Source: Gp13-AA77 sp035578005
Lineage (GTDB): Bacteria; Acidobacteriota; Terriglobia; UBA7540
Assembly: GCA_035578005.1 (NCBI GenBank)
Contig: DATJYK010000085.1
Location: forward strand, 9,875-73,874
DNA: 64,000 bases
Direction: 5' to 3'
Numbering within the stretch: the stretch's first letter is position 1; every line of letters begins with the position of its first letter. Position numbers and translations under genes: made by a program. Shown here one piece after another: positions 9,132 through 16,709 of the stretch. The notes below the pieces were generated by a model. That model made no database searches. It saw only the letters and a list, made by a program, of their open reading frames with translations, and had not been told where the DNA came from.

Positions 9132-9264
9132 GCAAGCCTCCTGGTAGATTTCCCCTTCGAGGCTTGGTTATAACAAAGGGCTATCGTGGGTACATTACTG
9201 CTGCGTGAATATCACGTTAAGGAACTGTTGCGGTCAAGCAGATGCCTGACGGGAGAAGATCGCC

Positions 9265-9717
9265 TCAGGCGGCAGCCGTCTTGACCGCGGCGGCTGGAAC
9301 TGTTTGGACAATCACGCGGCAGGGTGCGTGCTTGGTGACGTATTCCACCGCTGAGCCCAGTAGGGCCTTCGCCACGTAGGATCTTTTGCGGCGGTAGCCG
9401 AGAACGATCAGGTCAGCCGCTTGGTCTTCGGCTTCACGGATAATCGCCGGGCCTGCCTCGCGGGCGCGAACCAGTCGCGTCGAGATTTCCTTCAGATACT
9501 TCTGCGAAGCCGCTTGGTGCGCCAGTTCCAGCAGCCGCTGGCCCGTGCGGTCCAGAGCCGCGTCGTCGGCATCCAGCGGCAACCCAAGCCCCACCTCAAC
9601 TACATGCAGTGCAGTCACGTCCGCTCCGGTACCTTGGGCCATCTCACAAGCCAGCTTTACCAAGCTTTCCACGTGTTCGCGGTCTTGAAGAGCGACTATG
9701 ATCTTTGTCTCTGGCAT
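9265..9717 (-). CDS. Universal stress protein (single UspA domain)
   Basis: 150 residues. The start is the ATG at 9717, preceded on its strand by GGGAGGAAGAC, a good ribosome-binding site; longer in-frame extensions are rejected. The alpha/beta UspA fold is recognised by KIIVALQDREHVESLVKLA, ADVTALHVVE, and the ATP-binding-like end LIVLGYRRKRS...LLGSAVEYVTKHAPCRVIV. The usual G-2x-G-9x-G-S/T loop is altered (GYRRKR instead of GTHGR), so nucleotide binding is uncertain. It is divergent from the tandem Usp gene at 10004 and shares with it a region holding three CRP/FNR-like boxes. Confidence 0.9.
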   Translation of the reverse strand: MPETKIIVALQDREHVESLVKLACEMAQGTGADVTALHVVEVGLGLPLDADDAALDRTGQRLLELAHQAASQKYLKEISTRLVRAREAGPAIIREAEDQAADLIVLGYRRKRSYVAKALLGSAVEYVTKHAPCRVIVQTVPAAAVKTAAA

Positions 9718-9804
9718 GTCTTCCTCCCGGCTGCACGTCGCGTCCACCCTCGTGCAGCCCTCGACTCCCTCACACTCACGATACTCAGAGCCATGTCGCG
9801 GTAA

Positions 9805-9894
9805 CGTGACCTGTGTCACGAGTGGGCGTGACGAGCCTCACCGAGGGCTACCTTGCGGCGAGCTGCGGGTGTAAACACCGGTGACATTTGTCAC
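9805..9894. promoter_or_regulatory. Three CRP/FNR-family operator-like boxes between divergent Usp genes
   Basis: Three GTGA-N6-TCAC dyads occur in 90 bases: 9806-9819 (extended arms CGTGAC/GTCACG), 9828-9841 and 9881-9894 (GTGAC-ATTT-GTCAC). Centre-to-centre spacings are 22 and 53 bases, about two and five helical turns. A further TCAC half-site is near 9911. The pattern matches the CRP/FNR superfamily, and its position between two stress genes supports joint control. A matching perfect palindrome lies at 49126-49141 upstream of the porin-cytochrome genes. Confidence 0.7.
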
Positions 9895-10003
9895 AAAGAG
9901 CGGTAATAAGCGTCACAGCTTGGTGCTCAAGCCCGAATTAACGTAGGGGTGTTGAAAGGGTCGGAGGCGGTTGAAAGGGCCTGCCGACCGGAGGTGAATC
10001 GCC

Positions 10004-10888
10004 ATGAACATCGCGCGCATTGTCTGTCCGGTGGATTTTTCCGAGTATTCGGGAAGAGCCTACGATTACGCCTATTCTCTCGCCAAGCATTACGGCGCCA
10101 AGCTTCTTGTCGAGCACGTCGTGCAGCCGCTGCAGGCTGCATATCCTTACTACGCGTTTCCCGAAGCCACTCTGCAGGACACGTGGTCTCAGCTCAGCAC
10201 TGACGCCGAAAAGGGCCTTCAAGAGCTGGTCAAGGCGCACACACGGAATGGATTGCAGCCGGAGTGCGTCATCCGGCAGGGCTTCCCCTGGGAATCGATT
10301 CTTAGTTTTGCCGAAGAGCGCTCTGCTGACCTGATCGTGATGGGCACGCACGGCCGCCGCGGCCTTGACCGGCTTACGATGGGATCAGTTACTGAGCGCG
10401 TGCTGCGCAAGGCGCACTGCCCTGTGCTGGCGGTGCGCAAGCCCGCCCATGACTTTGTAGAACCCGACAGCACGTCCGATTGCGTTCACCTGCGCAAGAT
10501 CCTCCTCTGCACCGACTTCTCCGATCACGCCGCGCGGGCCTTGAGCTATGCGTTCTCGCTGGCCATGGAATACAACGCGGAGCTCACGCTGCTCCATGTA
10601 CTCGAAGATTCCGACAGCGAAAAGGTCCTGCAGGATGCGACGGCGAAGGCGGTGAAAGAGCTCGAGAAACTGGTTCCAGCGGATATCCCGAACTGGTGCA
10701 CGGTGAAGTCGCTGGTGCGCACCGGCAAGCCTTATCAGGAAATCGTTCAGCTCGCCCAGGAGGAGCAAGCCGACTTAATCATCGTCGGCGTCCGTGGCCG
10801 CAACGCTGTCGATTTGGCCCTCTTTGGATCAACCACCTATCGGGTGATTCAGTTGGGCTCCTGTCCGGTGCTGGCGGTTCACATCTGA
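10004..10888 (+). CDS. Tandem-domain universal stress protein
   Basis: 294 residues with two UspA domains (about 1-145 and 158-294). ATG at 10004 with GAGGTGA 7 bases upstream. Domain 1 has the canonical loop VMGTHGRRGLDRLTMGSVTERVLRKAHCPVLAVRK; domain 2 has VGVRGRNAVDLALFGSTTYRVIQ. Both fit ATP-binding type Usp. Such proteins are commonly induced by hypoxia, stasis or energy limitation. It faces the single-domain Usp gene across about 290 bases with three GTGA-N6-TCAC dyads, so regulation by a CRP/FNR-type protein is likely. Confidence 0.95.
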   Translation: MNIARIVCPVDFSEYSGRAYDYAYSLAKHYGAKLLVEHVVQPLQAAYPYYAFPEATLQDTWSQLSTDAEKGLQELVKAHTRNGLQPECVIRQGFPWESILSFAEERSADLIVMGTHGRRGLDRLTMGSVTERVLRKAHCPVLAVRKPAHDFVEPDSTSDCVHLRKILLCTDFSDHAARALSYAFSLAMEYNAELTLLHVLEDSDSEKVLQDATAKAVKELEKLVPADIPNWCTVKSLVRTGKPYQEIVQLAQEEQADLIIVGVRGRNAVDLALFGSTTYRVIQLGSCPVLAVHI

Positions 10889-11020
10889 TCAGGTTAGATC
10901 AGCGGAGGTGGAGCAATGAGCCGGTGAGCCAATGGAATGACTCATTGACCCGGTTCATTGACTCATCGATTGATGGAGCGTTCCCTCTGCGGCAAGTGTC
11001 AGGGTGAGAGAGATCCCGGG

Positions 11021-12673
11021 TTACACTTCACCGCGGCGCGCAGCCGCGCCGATCCGGTCGGCGGCGCGGAAGGCTAGCGCTTGGATCGTCATCGTAGGCT
11101 GGCCACGACCGGAAGTCACAAAGCTGCTCCCATCGCAGAGAAAGAGATTGGGCACGTCATGCGTGCGGTGGTCGGCATTGACTACCGATAACTTGGGGTC
11201 ATTGCCCATGCGGCAGGTTCCCAGCAGATGCACGGCGTGCGTCTGTTCCCGAATGGGCCGCACCCATACTTTGCTGGCCCGTGAAACGGCCAACAATTCG
11301 AGCGCGCGATCCTGCAGGTATTTCACGGTCTTGAGATCATCGGGATGATCCTTGTAAGTCATGCACAACGCTGGCAGGCCCCAGGCGTCCTTCAGGTCAG
11401 GGTCAAGCGAAAAGCTGTTGGCTTCCACGGGCAGTGAGGTGGCGTGGCTCGACACGAACATGCTGTGTGAAAAAGATTCGGCAAGCCAGCGCTTGTAGGC
11501 CGTGCCCCACCGTGGAACCTCTGTGGGAACGGAATTCACTGCGTAACCCATGGGAGTCTGCCCGAAGCGCGCGTCGAGTCCGCCGCCACCATAGAAACCC
11601 AGCTTGGGATCAATTTCGTAAAAGTCATGGAGCACGCGGCCCACGGCAGCGCCTTTGTATTCGTTCAGCGGTTCGTCGAAGGTGGCGAGCACTGTACTGA
11701 AACCGTTGACCATCAGGTATTTTCCTACGAACCCGCTGGAGTTCGCGAGGCCGTCAGGAAAGCGGGACGAAGCGGAAAGCAGCAGCAGGCGCGGCGTCTC
11801 CGCGCCGTTGGCGGAAAGGATCACCGCACGCGCCTTCTGGAAGTGCTGCCGGCGTTGGCGATCAAAATAGGCGACGCCCGTCGCCCGGCCGTGGTGATCA
11901 GTCTCCACCTTGAACGCGTAGCTTTCGGTGCGGATTTCGCAGCGGCCGGTCTGCTGCGCCAGGGGAATCATGCTGGCCAGCGAACTGGACTTCGCTCCCA
12001 CTTCGCAACCGAAACCCAAACAACGGCCGCAGTAAATGCAACCCGCCCGCCCACGGTAAGGCTGGGAAAGAATGGCCATGGGCGCAGGGAACGGATGCCA
12101 GCCCATCTTCCAGGCTGCACGCTCAAAGATGACTCCCGACGACTTCACCGGCAGCGGCGGTATGGGATAAGGTTTCGATCGATAGGGGTCGAAGGGGCTG
12201 GCCCCTGCGAGACCCGACACGCCCACTTCCCACTCGACTTTGGTGTAGTACGGCTCCATGTCCGTGTAGGTGATCGGCCAATCGGCAAATGCCGTGCCCG
12301 CCACCGGCCCGCGGTGGCTGCGCTCGATAAAGTCGATTTCGTGAAACCGCCAGTAATTCGCCGTGAAGTGCACCGAGCCGCCGCCCACGCAGCGTCCGTA
12401 GATGGCCGAGAACTGCTTTTGGGCCTTGTCCTGAGGCGTCTTCCGGAAGGTTTGCGGCGAGAGGTCAGGCTTGTTCGTTAAGGCGTGTTCCTGGCTTTGG
12501 GCAATTTCATCGTGGCCAAAACTGCTCGGGGGAATGTAAGGACCTTGCTCCAGCACCACCACTGAGAAGCCCGCGGTGGAAAGCTCCTTGGCTAAAACGC
12601 CGCCCGCCGAGCCCGAACCCACGATGACGAAATCAACCTTGTGCGACGGTTTGTAGGCCACCTGGGGGGGCAT
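11021..12673 (-). CDS. GMC-family FAD oxidoreductase (gluconate 2-dehydrogenase large-subunit type)
   Basis: Flavoprotein that oxidises an alcohol or sugar. 550 residues. The Rossmann FAD motif VIVGSGSAGG is at about 16-25; GGGSVHFTANYWRFHE is typical of the group. A cysteine cluster GCIYCGRCLGFGCEVGAKSS around 205-225 is as in the gluconate dehydrogenase-like subgroup. The catalytic His lies in AVHLLGTCRMGNDP (about 505), followed by the second FAD segment LFLCDGSSFVTSGRGQPTMTIQALAFR. No signal peptide is visible. It begins immediately after the stop of the TAT-exported small subunit gene, so it is probably carried out of the cell with that subunit. Substrate unknown. Confidence 0.93.
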   Translation of the reverse strand: MPPQVAYKPSHKVDFVIVGSGSAGGVLAKELSTAGFSVVVLEQGPYIPPSSFGHDEIAQSQEHALTNKPDLSPQTFRKTPQDKAQKQFSAIYGRCVGGGSVHFTANYWRFHEIDFIERSHRGPVAGTAFADWPITYTDMEPYYTKVEWEVGVSGLAGASPFDPYRSKPYPIPPLPVKSSGVIFERAAWKMGWHPFPAPMAILSQPYRGRAGCIYCGRCLGFGCEVGAKSSSLASMIPLAQQTGRCEIRTESYAFKVETDHHGRATGVAYFDRQRRQHFQKARAVILSANGAETPRLLLLSASSRFPDGLANSSGFVGKYLMVNGFSTVLATFDEPLNEYKGAAVGRVLHDFYEIDPKLGFYGGGGLDARFGQTPMGYAVNSVPTEVPRWGTAYKRWLAESFSHSMFVSSHATSLPVEANSFSLDPDLKDAWGLPALCMTYKDHPDDLKTVKYLQDRALELLAVSRASKVWVRPIREQTHAVHLLGTCRMGNDPKLSVVNADHRTHDVPNLFLCDGSSFVTSGRGQPTMTIQALAFRAADRIGAAARRGEV

Positions 12674-13297
12674 TTACGTTTTTCCCTCCTGCTTCGGCGG
12701 CGGCTGCCAGCCGCGATAATCGCGGTCATAGTATCCGAACGGCGGAGTGAACGCGGGGCTGCTATCAAAGCCGATCAGCTTCCAGCCCACCCCGTCGCGG
12801 TTCCCGCCGCGCATCGGGTCTGATAGAAAACCCATCACGGTATGGCTGCGAACCAGTTCGAAGAATGGCTGCTCATCGAGCGCCTTGAGCACAGCGTCCT
12901 GTTGTTCAGGCGCGGCTTCGGAGAATCTTTGGACGCTCGGAAACAGCTCGCGGGTCTTCGCTTCGAAAACAGGCAGGCCCTTCTGATAGTCGGCGAGACT
13001 CTCGGTTGCGAAGGTGGTGAGCGCGCGGTCGATGAAGTAGATCACGCCCGCTTCTCGCGCACCCGGAGAATCGTCGGTTGGAATAATGCGGGCAGCGATG
13101 GCTTCCACAGCCGCAGCCTGCTCTGCTGTGAGAGCTTCGAGTTGGGGGGGTACCGCGGCTTTGGCCGCTTGGGCGGCGTGCTCGGCGGCTGCCATCACGG
13201 CCGGCCAGTTCAGTGTGATCCAGGCCGTGCCTGCGCCGGACAGGCTGGACAGCAGGAAGCGGCGGCGGTCAGGTTCGTTCCCGGGTTCGGAGGTCAT
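12674..13297 (-). CDS. Gluconate 2-dehydrogenase subunit 3 family protein (TAT signal)
   Basis: Small partner of the GMC dehydrogenase encoded next (zero-base spacing, so translational coupling is likely). 207 residues from the ATG at 13297; an in-frame TTG six codons upstream is less likely. A twin-arginine signal is visible, RRRFLLSSLSGAGTAW, near the N-terminus. The mature part has the subunit-3 pattern: EQAAAVEAIAARIIPTDDSPGAREAGVIYFIDRAL, then HTVMGFLSDPMRGGNRDGVGWKLIGFD. Family knowledge says this subunit helps export and assemble the flavoprotein, passing electrons to a cytochrome. No cytochrome gene is adjacent. Confidence 0.92.
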   Translation of the reverse strand: MTSEPGNEPDRRRFLLSSLSGAGTAWITLNWPAVMAAAEHAAQAAKAAVPPQLEALTAEQAAAVEAIAARIIPTDDSPGAREAGVIYFIDRALTTFATESLADYQKGLPVFEAKTRELFPSVQRFSEAAPEQQDAVLKALDEQPFFELVRSHTVMGFLSDPMRGGNRDGVGWKLIGFDSSPAFTPPFGYYDRDYRGWQPPPKQEGKT

Positions 13298-13845
13298 AGT
13301 CTTATCACCGATCAAAGCAAGTTTGAGTTAAGGTGTTCTACATCATAGATATACTGGGTTTAGCAAATAACATATTTATAATCAATGACATACTGGGTTC
13401 GTTCGGAAGTCGCGTTGATTCTAAAGGAGTCTTAGGCTTCGATCGTCGTTTTTTGACAAAGGCCGCAAGGCGCCTTGGTAATGCTGCCACGTGCCACAAC
13501 TAGGGACGCCACCGACGTCCCACCCTCGAGCGCGCGTTCTCGAGTCACTGATTGTACGCCGAGCAGCGTCGACGGCGGAAGAGACATGGAGATAGAAACC
13601 ATAAAGAGTTAGTGCCATATCTTTAACCCAGACGGCAAGCAAAAAACGGACGGTGCACCTAAACTGCACGGGCCGCTGCGCAGACGCATTGTTTAAAGGG
13701 CACAGTTGGGCGCCCTTTGCACATTTCTTCAATGAGGAGAGGAGGTGTGAATGAATTCGAAGTAGTCGCCTGCAGCGGCGGTCTTGACCGCCGCCACTCG
13801 GATTCGACAGGTTCGGCAGTCATGGCCGCCGCCCACAGCCGGATG
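13298..13845. other. 548-base intergenic region with relic repeat
   Basis: AT-rich 13316-13400, then a repeat tail (see next entry) and about 350 bases with only an unremarkable minus-strand open frame at 13421-13732 whose final codons belong to the repeat. I see no real gene. It separates the GMC pair from the exopolysaccharide genes. Confidence 0.5.
13345..13446 (-). repeat. Relic tail of an ANR-family gene, copy A
   Basis: Read on the minus strand, this stretch closely matches 48786-48891: CGATCGAAGCCTAAGACTCC is shared, then a CGAACCCAG(T/C)AT unit repeated after about 40 bases in AT-rich sequence. At 48 kb the same tail follows a broken gene of the ANRxNAxKSTGPRT family; here the coding part is gone. 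Confidence 0.65.
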
Positions 13846-15504
13846 TTAGTTCCCTCCGGCGATGCCGGCCGGTTGCAGACGGGACTGCTTGGGCCCGCGC
13901 TTCGAAGAGCCACCGGCGCCGTTTCCGATCGGCCTCAGCTCGATCGCTGGTACTACCGCCAGGGTGGGAATTTCGAGATAGAATTCAACGTCGCGCTCGT
14001 CACGGAGAGCTTTGTCACGGAGCTCGAGAATAAATGCCACGACTACGCCGATAGCAAGGCCGGCCCCCAAGCCGCCGAGCAGGAATTGCCACCACACGGG
14101 AAACGATGGGGCCAAAGGCAGGCTCGGTGAATCCAGCAGGTGGAACTCTTCGCCTTGCCCGTTGCTCTGGGCGTTCGCGGTCATTTGAGATTGGTTTTGG
14201 CTGGCGAGCAGGGTATCGTAAAACTTCAGCGCAGCGTCATGTCCCAGATTAAGCTGTTTGTAGGCCTCTTCCACCAGCGGGCTCACCCCAACGCGGCCCT
14301 CGTAGGCTTTCACTTGCTCCTGAAGCCGGGCTTGCTCCTTGGTCCTCTGCTGGATCAAGTTGTCGTCTTGTTTGAGGCGGGCGCGCAATTCTTGAATGGA
14401 CGTCGGAACGAGTGCAGGGTTGCCAGCCTCTTCTGTTTCCTGACCGGGCGCCGTCTTGGCAGAGGCGGCCTGTCCGCCTGCAGGCTCGTAGGCGGTGCCG
14501 GGAGCGGGCCCCTGCGTGGCAGGCTTCTTGTCGCCTGATTTGGGTCCCGCCGCCTTTTGGGCGTCGATCTGCTGCTGTAGTTGCGCGATATCCCCTTTTA
14601 ATTTCACGACGTCGGGATAATCATCCGTATAACGGCCCTGAAGGAGGGCGAGGCTGTCCTTCATTTTGTTGAGCTGTTCTTGAAGCGTAGGTACTTGGGC
14701 GGCGGGTTGGTCGCCGTTCTGCACCGCGTGCCAGGTCGCTTCCTGCTGGGTCAGCAAGGACTGCTCATAAGTCTTGTCGAGTTGAGCCCGGCTTATTTGA
14801 TCGGTCACCGCCGCGAGTTGGGTACTCAGTGTGGCCAGCACCTGAAGGTTCGCCTGCTGGTCACCCGGCAGGGAACCCAGGTTCTTGCGCTTGAAATCCT
14901 CCATCTTCTGATCTTGTTCGTCGAGCGCGCGCTTGGCGTCGGCCAACGAATTTGACAGGAATTGTGCCGTACCCTTGGCCATGTTTTCGTTTTGCTGGAG
15001 GTCCTCAGTGATGAACATTGAGGTCAACTCGCTGGTGACCTGCTGGGCCAGATGCGCAGTATCGGCGGTGTAACCGATGCTGAAGCCCGGCAGAGGCAAC
15101 TCCTTGCCGGAGGTTTTCAGCATATTTCCCCCGAGCATGACGGGCTTGATTTCAATAACCTTACGCATGGCTTCGACAGCGTCTTCCATCGACTTCTTTC
15201 GCTCACTCTTGAACAAGTCGTAGCGCTCAATGAGGGGCTGCAGCCGCGTGCGGCTTTCGATGCGCTCCTGCATGGTGGCGAGCCTTACCAACAGATCATC
15301 GGGGTGAGACGATTGGATGAGATCCTCAGGAATCGTGGGCCGCTCGTCGAGAATCAGGCTGGTGGAGGTGTACTGCGCCGGGATAAACAACGTAATGGCA
15401 AAGCCGACGATGGCTCCTGCGATAGCCGGCAGCACAATCAGGCGCAACCGGCGCCGCAGAATGTTGGCGTAATCGTCGAAGCTCATCTCTCGATTCCCGA
15501 TCAT
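13846..15504 (-). CDS. Wzz/GumC-type polysaccharide chain-length determinant protein
   Basis: Inner-membrane co-polymerase for exopolysaccharide length control and export. 552 residues from the ATG at 15504 (GAGG about 6 bases upstream); a longer TTG start is rejected. An N-terminal helix (LRLIVLPAIAGAIVGFAITLF, about 20-42) and a C-terminal helix after PSFPVWWQFLLGGLGAGLAIGVVVAFI flank a long periplasmic coiled coil rich in Q, K and E (about 150-430). A low-complexity Pro/Ala/Gly insert lies around 320-370. No C-terminal BY-kinase domain follows, only a short cytoplasmic tail. It is next to the Wza-like export gene, 263 bases downstream of it on the same strand. Confidence 0.9.
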   Translation of the reverse strand: MIGNREMSFDDYANILRRRLRLIVLPAIAGAIVGFAITLFIPAQYTSTSLILDERPTIPEDLIQSSHPDDLLVRLATMQERIESRTRLQPLIERYDLFKSERKKSMEDAVEAMRKVIEIKPVMLGGNMLKTSGKELPLPGFSIGYTADTAHLAQQVTSELTSMFITEDLQQNENMAKGTAQFLSNSLADAKRALDEQDQKMEDFKRKNLGSLPGDQQANLQVLATLSTQLAAVTDQISRAQLDKTYEQSLLTQQEATWHAVQNGDQPAAQVPTLQEQLNKMKDSLALLQGRYTDDYPDVVKLKGDIAQLQQQIDAQKAAGPKSGDKKPATQGPAPGTAYEPAGGQAASAKTAPGQETEEAGNPALVPTSIQELRARLKQDDNLIQQRTKEQARLQEQVKAYEGRVGVSPLVEEAYKQLNLGHDAALKFYDTLLASQNQSQMTANAQSNGQGEEFHLLDSPSLPLAPSFPVWWQFLLGGLGAGLAIGVVVAFILELRDKALRDERDVEFYLEIPTLAVVPAIELRPIGNGAGGSSKRGPKQSRLQPAGIAGGN

Positions 15505-15635
15505 AAAGACCTCGTATTGATCTGTTGCCGGGACCAAAGCAGTCAGAACTTGCTGACTGCCGGCCTAGCTCTGCAGAAACCTCTTCTTGCCTGACGACCT
15601 TCCCAATCGTCTTCTGCCGTTCCGTCCGCTAGCAG

Positions 15636-15760
15636 CATGATGAAAAACGGCGTACGATTCATGTCATTTCGAGCGCAGCGAGAAATCTCGCTCTGACAAG
15701 AGAAGACTTACGAGATTTCTCGCTGCGCTCGAAATGACATGAATCGGGTTTTTCATCATC
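15636..15760. repeat. Long palindromic repeat, GTCATTTCGAGC family, copy 1
   Basis: An inverted repeat of about 55-base arms that starts at ATGATGAAAAA and ends at TTTTTCATCAT. The inner stem is GTCATTTCGAGCGCAGCGAG, then AAATCTCG and its complement. Another full copy is at 18931-19065, a third at 30656-30797 and a part at 62611-62668. It lies between the GumC and Wza-like genes and would form a stable hairpin in their transcript. Confidence 0.85.
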
Positions 15761-15767
15761 CTGCCCA

Positions 15768-16406
15768 CTAGGGAACCACAATTGTGTCGCCGGGCCGTAA
15801 TTCGATGTTCTGATCCTGGCTTTTGCCCTTCACCACGTCCTTGTAGTTGAAGGGGTACTTCACCTGTTTACCGCCTTCATCCCGTAAGACATAGATCTTC
15901 TTGGGGTTCGCAAAGGGCGTAAAGCCGCCGGCGCCGGATAAGCCCTGCAGCACGGTCATACCTGGAACCAAAGGGTAAGTGCCTCCGCGTGTTACCTCGC
16001 CCATCACGTAAAAGCGCTGACTATTGACCTCAGTCACCATAACGGTGACCTGCGGCTCGGAGATGAACTTCTTAAGCCTCTGCGTCAGGTCGGCGGTCAG
16101 AGCCCCGGCAGTGAGGCCGGAGGCCTGTATGTCATTCACGAGGGGAAGCGAGACCTTGCCGTCAGGACGGACAGGAATCGTCTTGCTGACTTCAGGCTCT
16201 TTCCACACCTGAATGTCGAGAACATCCCCAGGCTGTATGACATAACTCGGTGTCAGGCCAGCCGCTGGCGAGGGCGAAGCCTCCTTTTCAGAAGCTGCCG
16301 TTTGCCCGGCCGGTTGCGCGGATTGCGCTGCGACAGCGAGCGCCGCGAGAGGCGCCAACCAAAGCGCTGCCACAGCCAAAGCAACCGTGGTTAACCTTAC
16401 CTTCAT
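15768..16406 (-). CDS. Wza-like polysaccharide export protein
   Basis: Outer-membrane export-channel family (Poly_export plus one SLBB domain). 212 residues from the ATG at 16406 with AAGGAGAT upstream. Signal peptide 1-27; then a Pro/Ala linker. The Poly_export domain begins at YVIQPGDVLDIQVWKEPEVSKTIPV and runs to about 130; the SLBB-like part is YVMGEVTRGGTYPL...LQGLSGAGGFTPFANPKKIYVLR; the end LRPGDTIVVP is typical. No lipobox cysteine is visible, unlike classic Wza, and it is shorter than Wza, so it is a periplasmic or minimal form. It is probably transcribed with the GumC-like gene. Confidence 0.92.
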   Translation of the reverse strand: MKVRLTTVALAVAALWLAPLAALAVAAQSAQPAGQTAASEKEASPSPAAGLTPSYVIQPGDVLDIQVWKEPEVSKTIPVRPDGKVSLPLVNDIQASGLTAGALTADLTQRLKKFISEPQVTVMVTEVNSQRFYVMGEVTRGGTYPLVPGMTVLQGLSGAGGFTPFANPKKIYVLRDEGGKQVKYPFNYKDVVKGKSQDQNIELRPGDTIVVP

Positions 16407-16709
16407 GCCAGATCTCCTTGCGAGCTATCGGCGGATGAGCGGTGAACTTGAGAGGCGGCCGTCGTGAACGCTGAAGATACTACTCCCAATCACAGCATTC
16501 TAATGCTAGCAGAGCCAGGCGCGTGCCGCAATTCAAAACTGGGGACGAGCCCTTCTATTATCTTATTTTATAATCCGTTAACGTGCCTGAACGCTATAGC
16601 TCTGTGCTGGATGATTAAGTCAACTTAAGTTATTTTAAATAAGATAGATCATCCAACGGCACTCAGAGGCTGTTCTTCGTCATACCGATCGTCTTCGTGC
16701 GCCCGGCGC
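16407..16709. other. 303-base intergenic region, AT-rich with an inverted repeat
   Basis: Separates the Wza-like and S9 peptidase genes. 16555-16650 is strongly AT-rich compared with the surroundings. An imperfect inverted repeat pairs GTGCTGGATGAT (16604-16615) with ATCATCCAACGGCAC (16649-16663), enclosing TCAACTTAAGTTA-like sequence. It may hold the promoter of the exopolysaccharide genes or the terminator of the peptidase gene. No gene is seen. Confidence 0.45.

Noticed and set aside
11627..12481. Plus-strand open frame (284 codons) opposite the GMC oxidoreductase gene
   Set aside because: The minus-strand GMC protein carries complete FAD and catalytic motifs; the plus frame is low-complexity shadow.
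13421..13732. Minus-strand open frame in the gap after the GMC pair
   Set aside because: No start signal or family pattern; its last codons lie in the ANR-type tail repeat, so it is likely a chance frame over decayed sequence.
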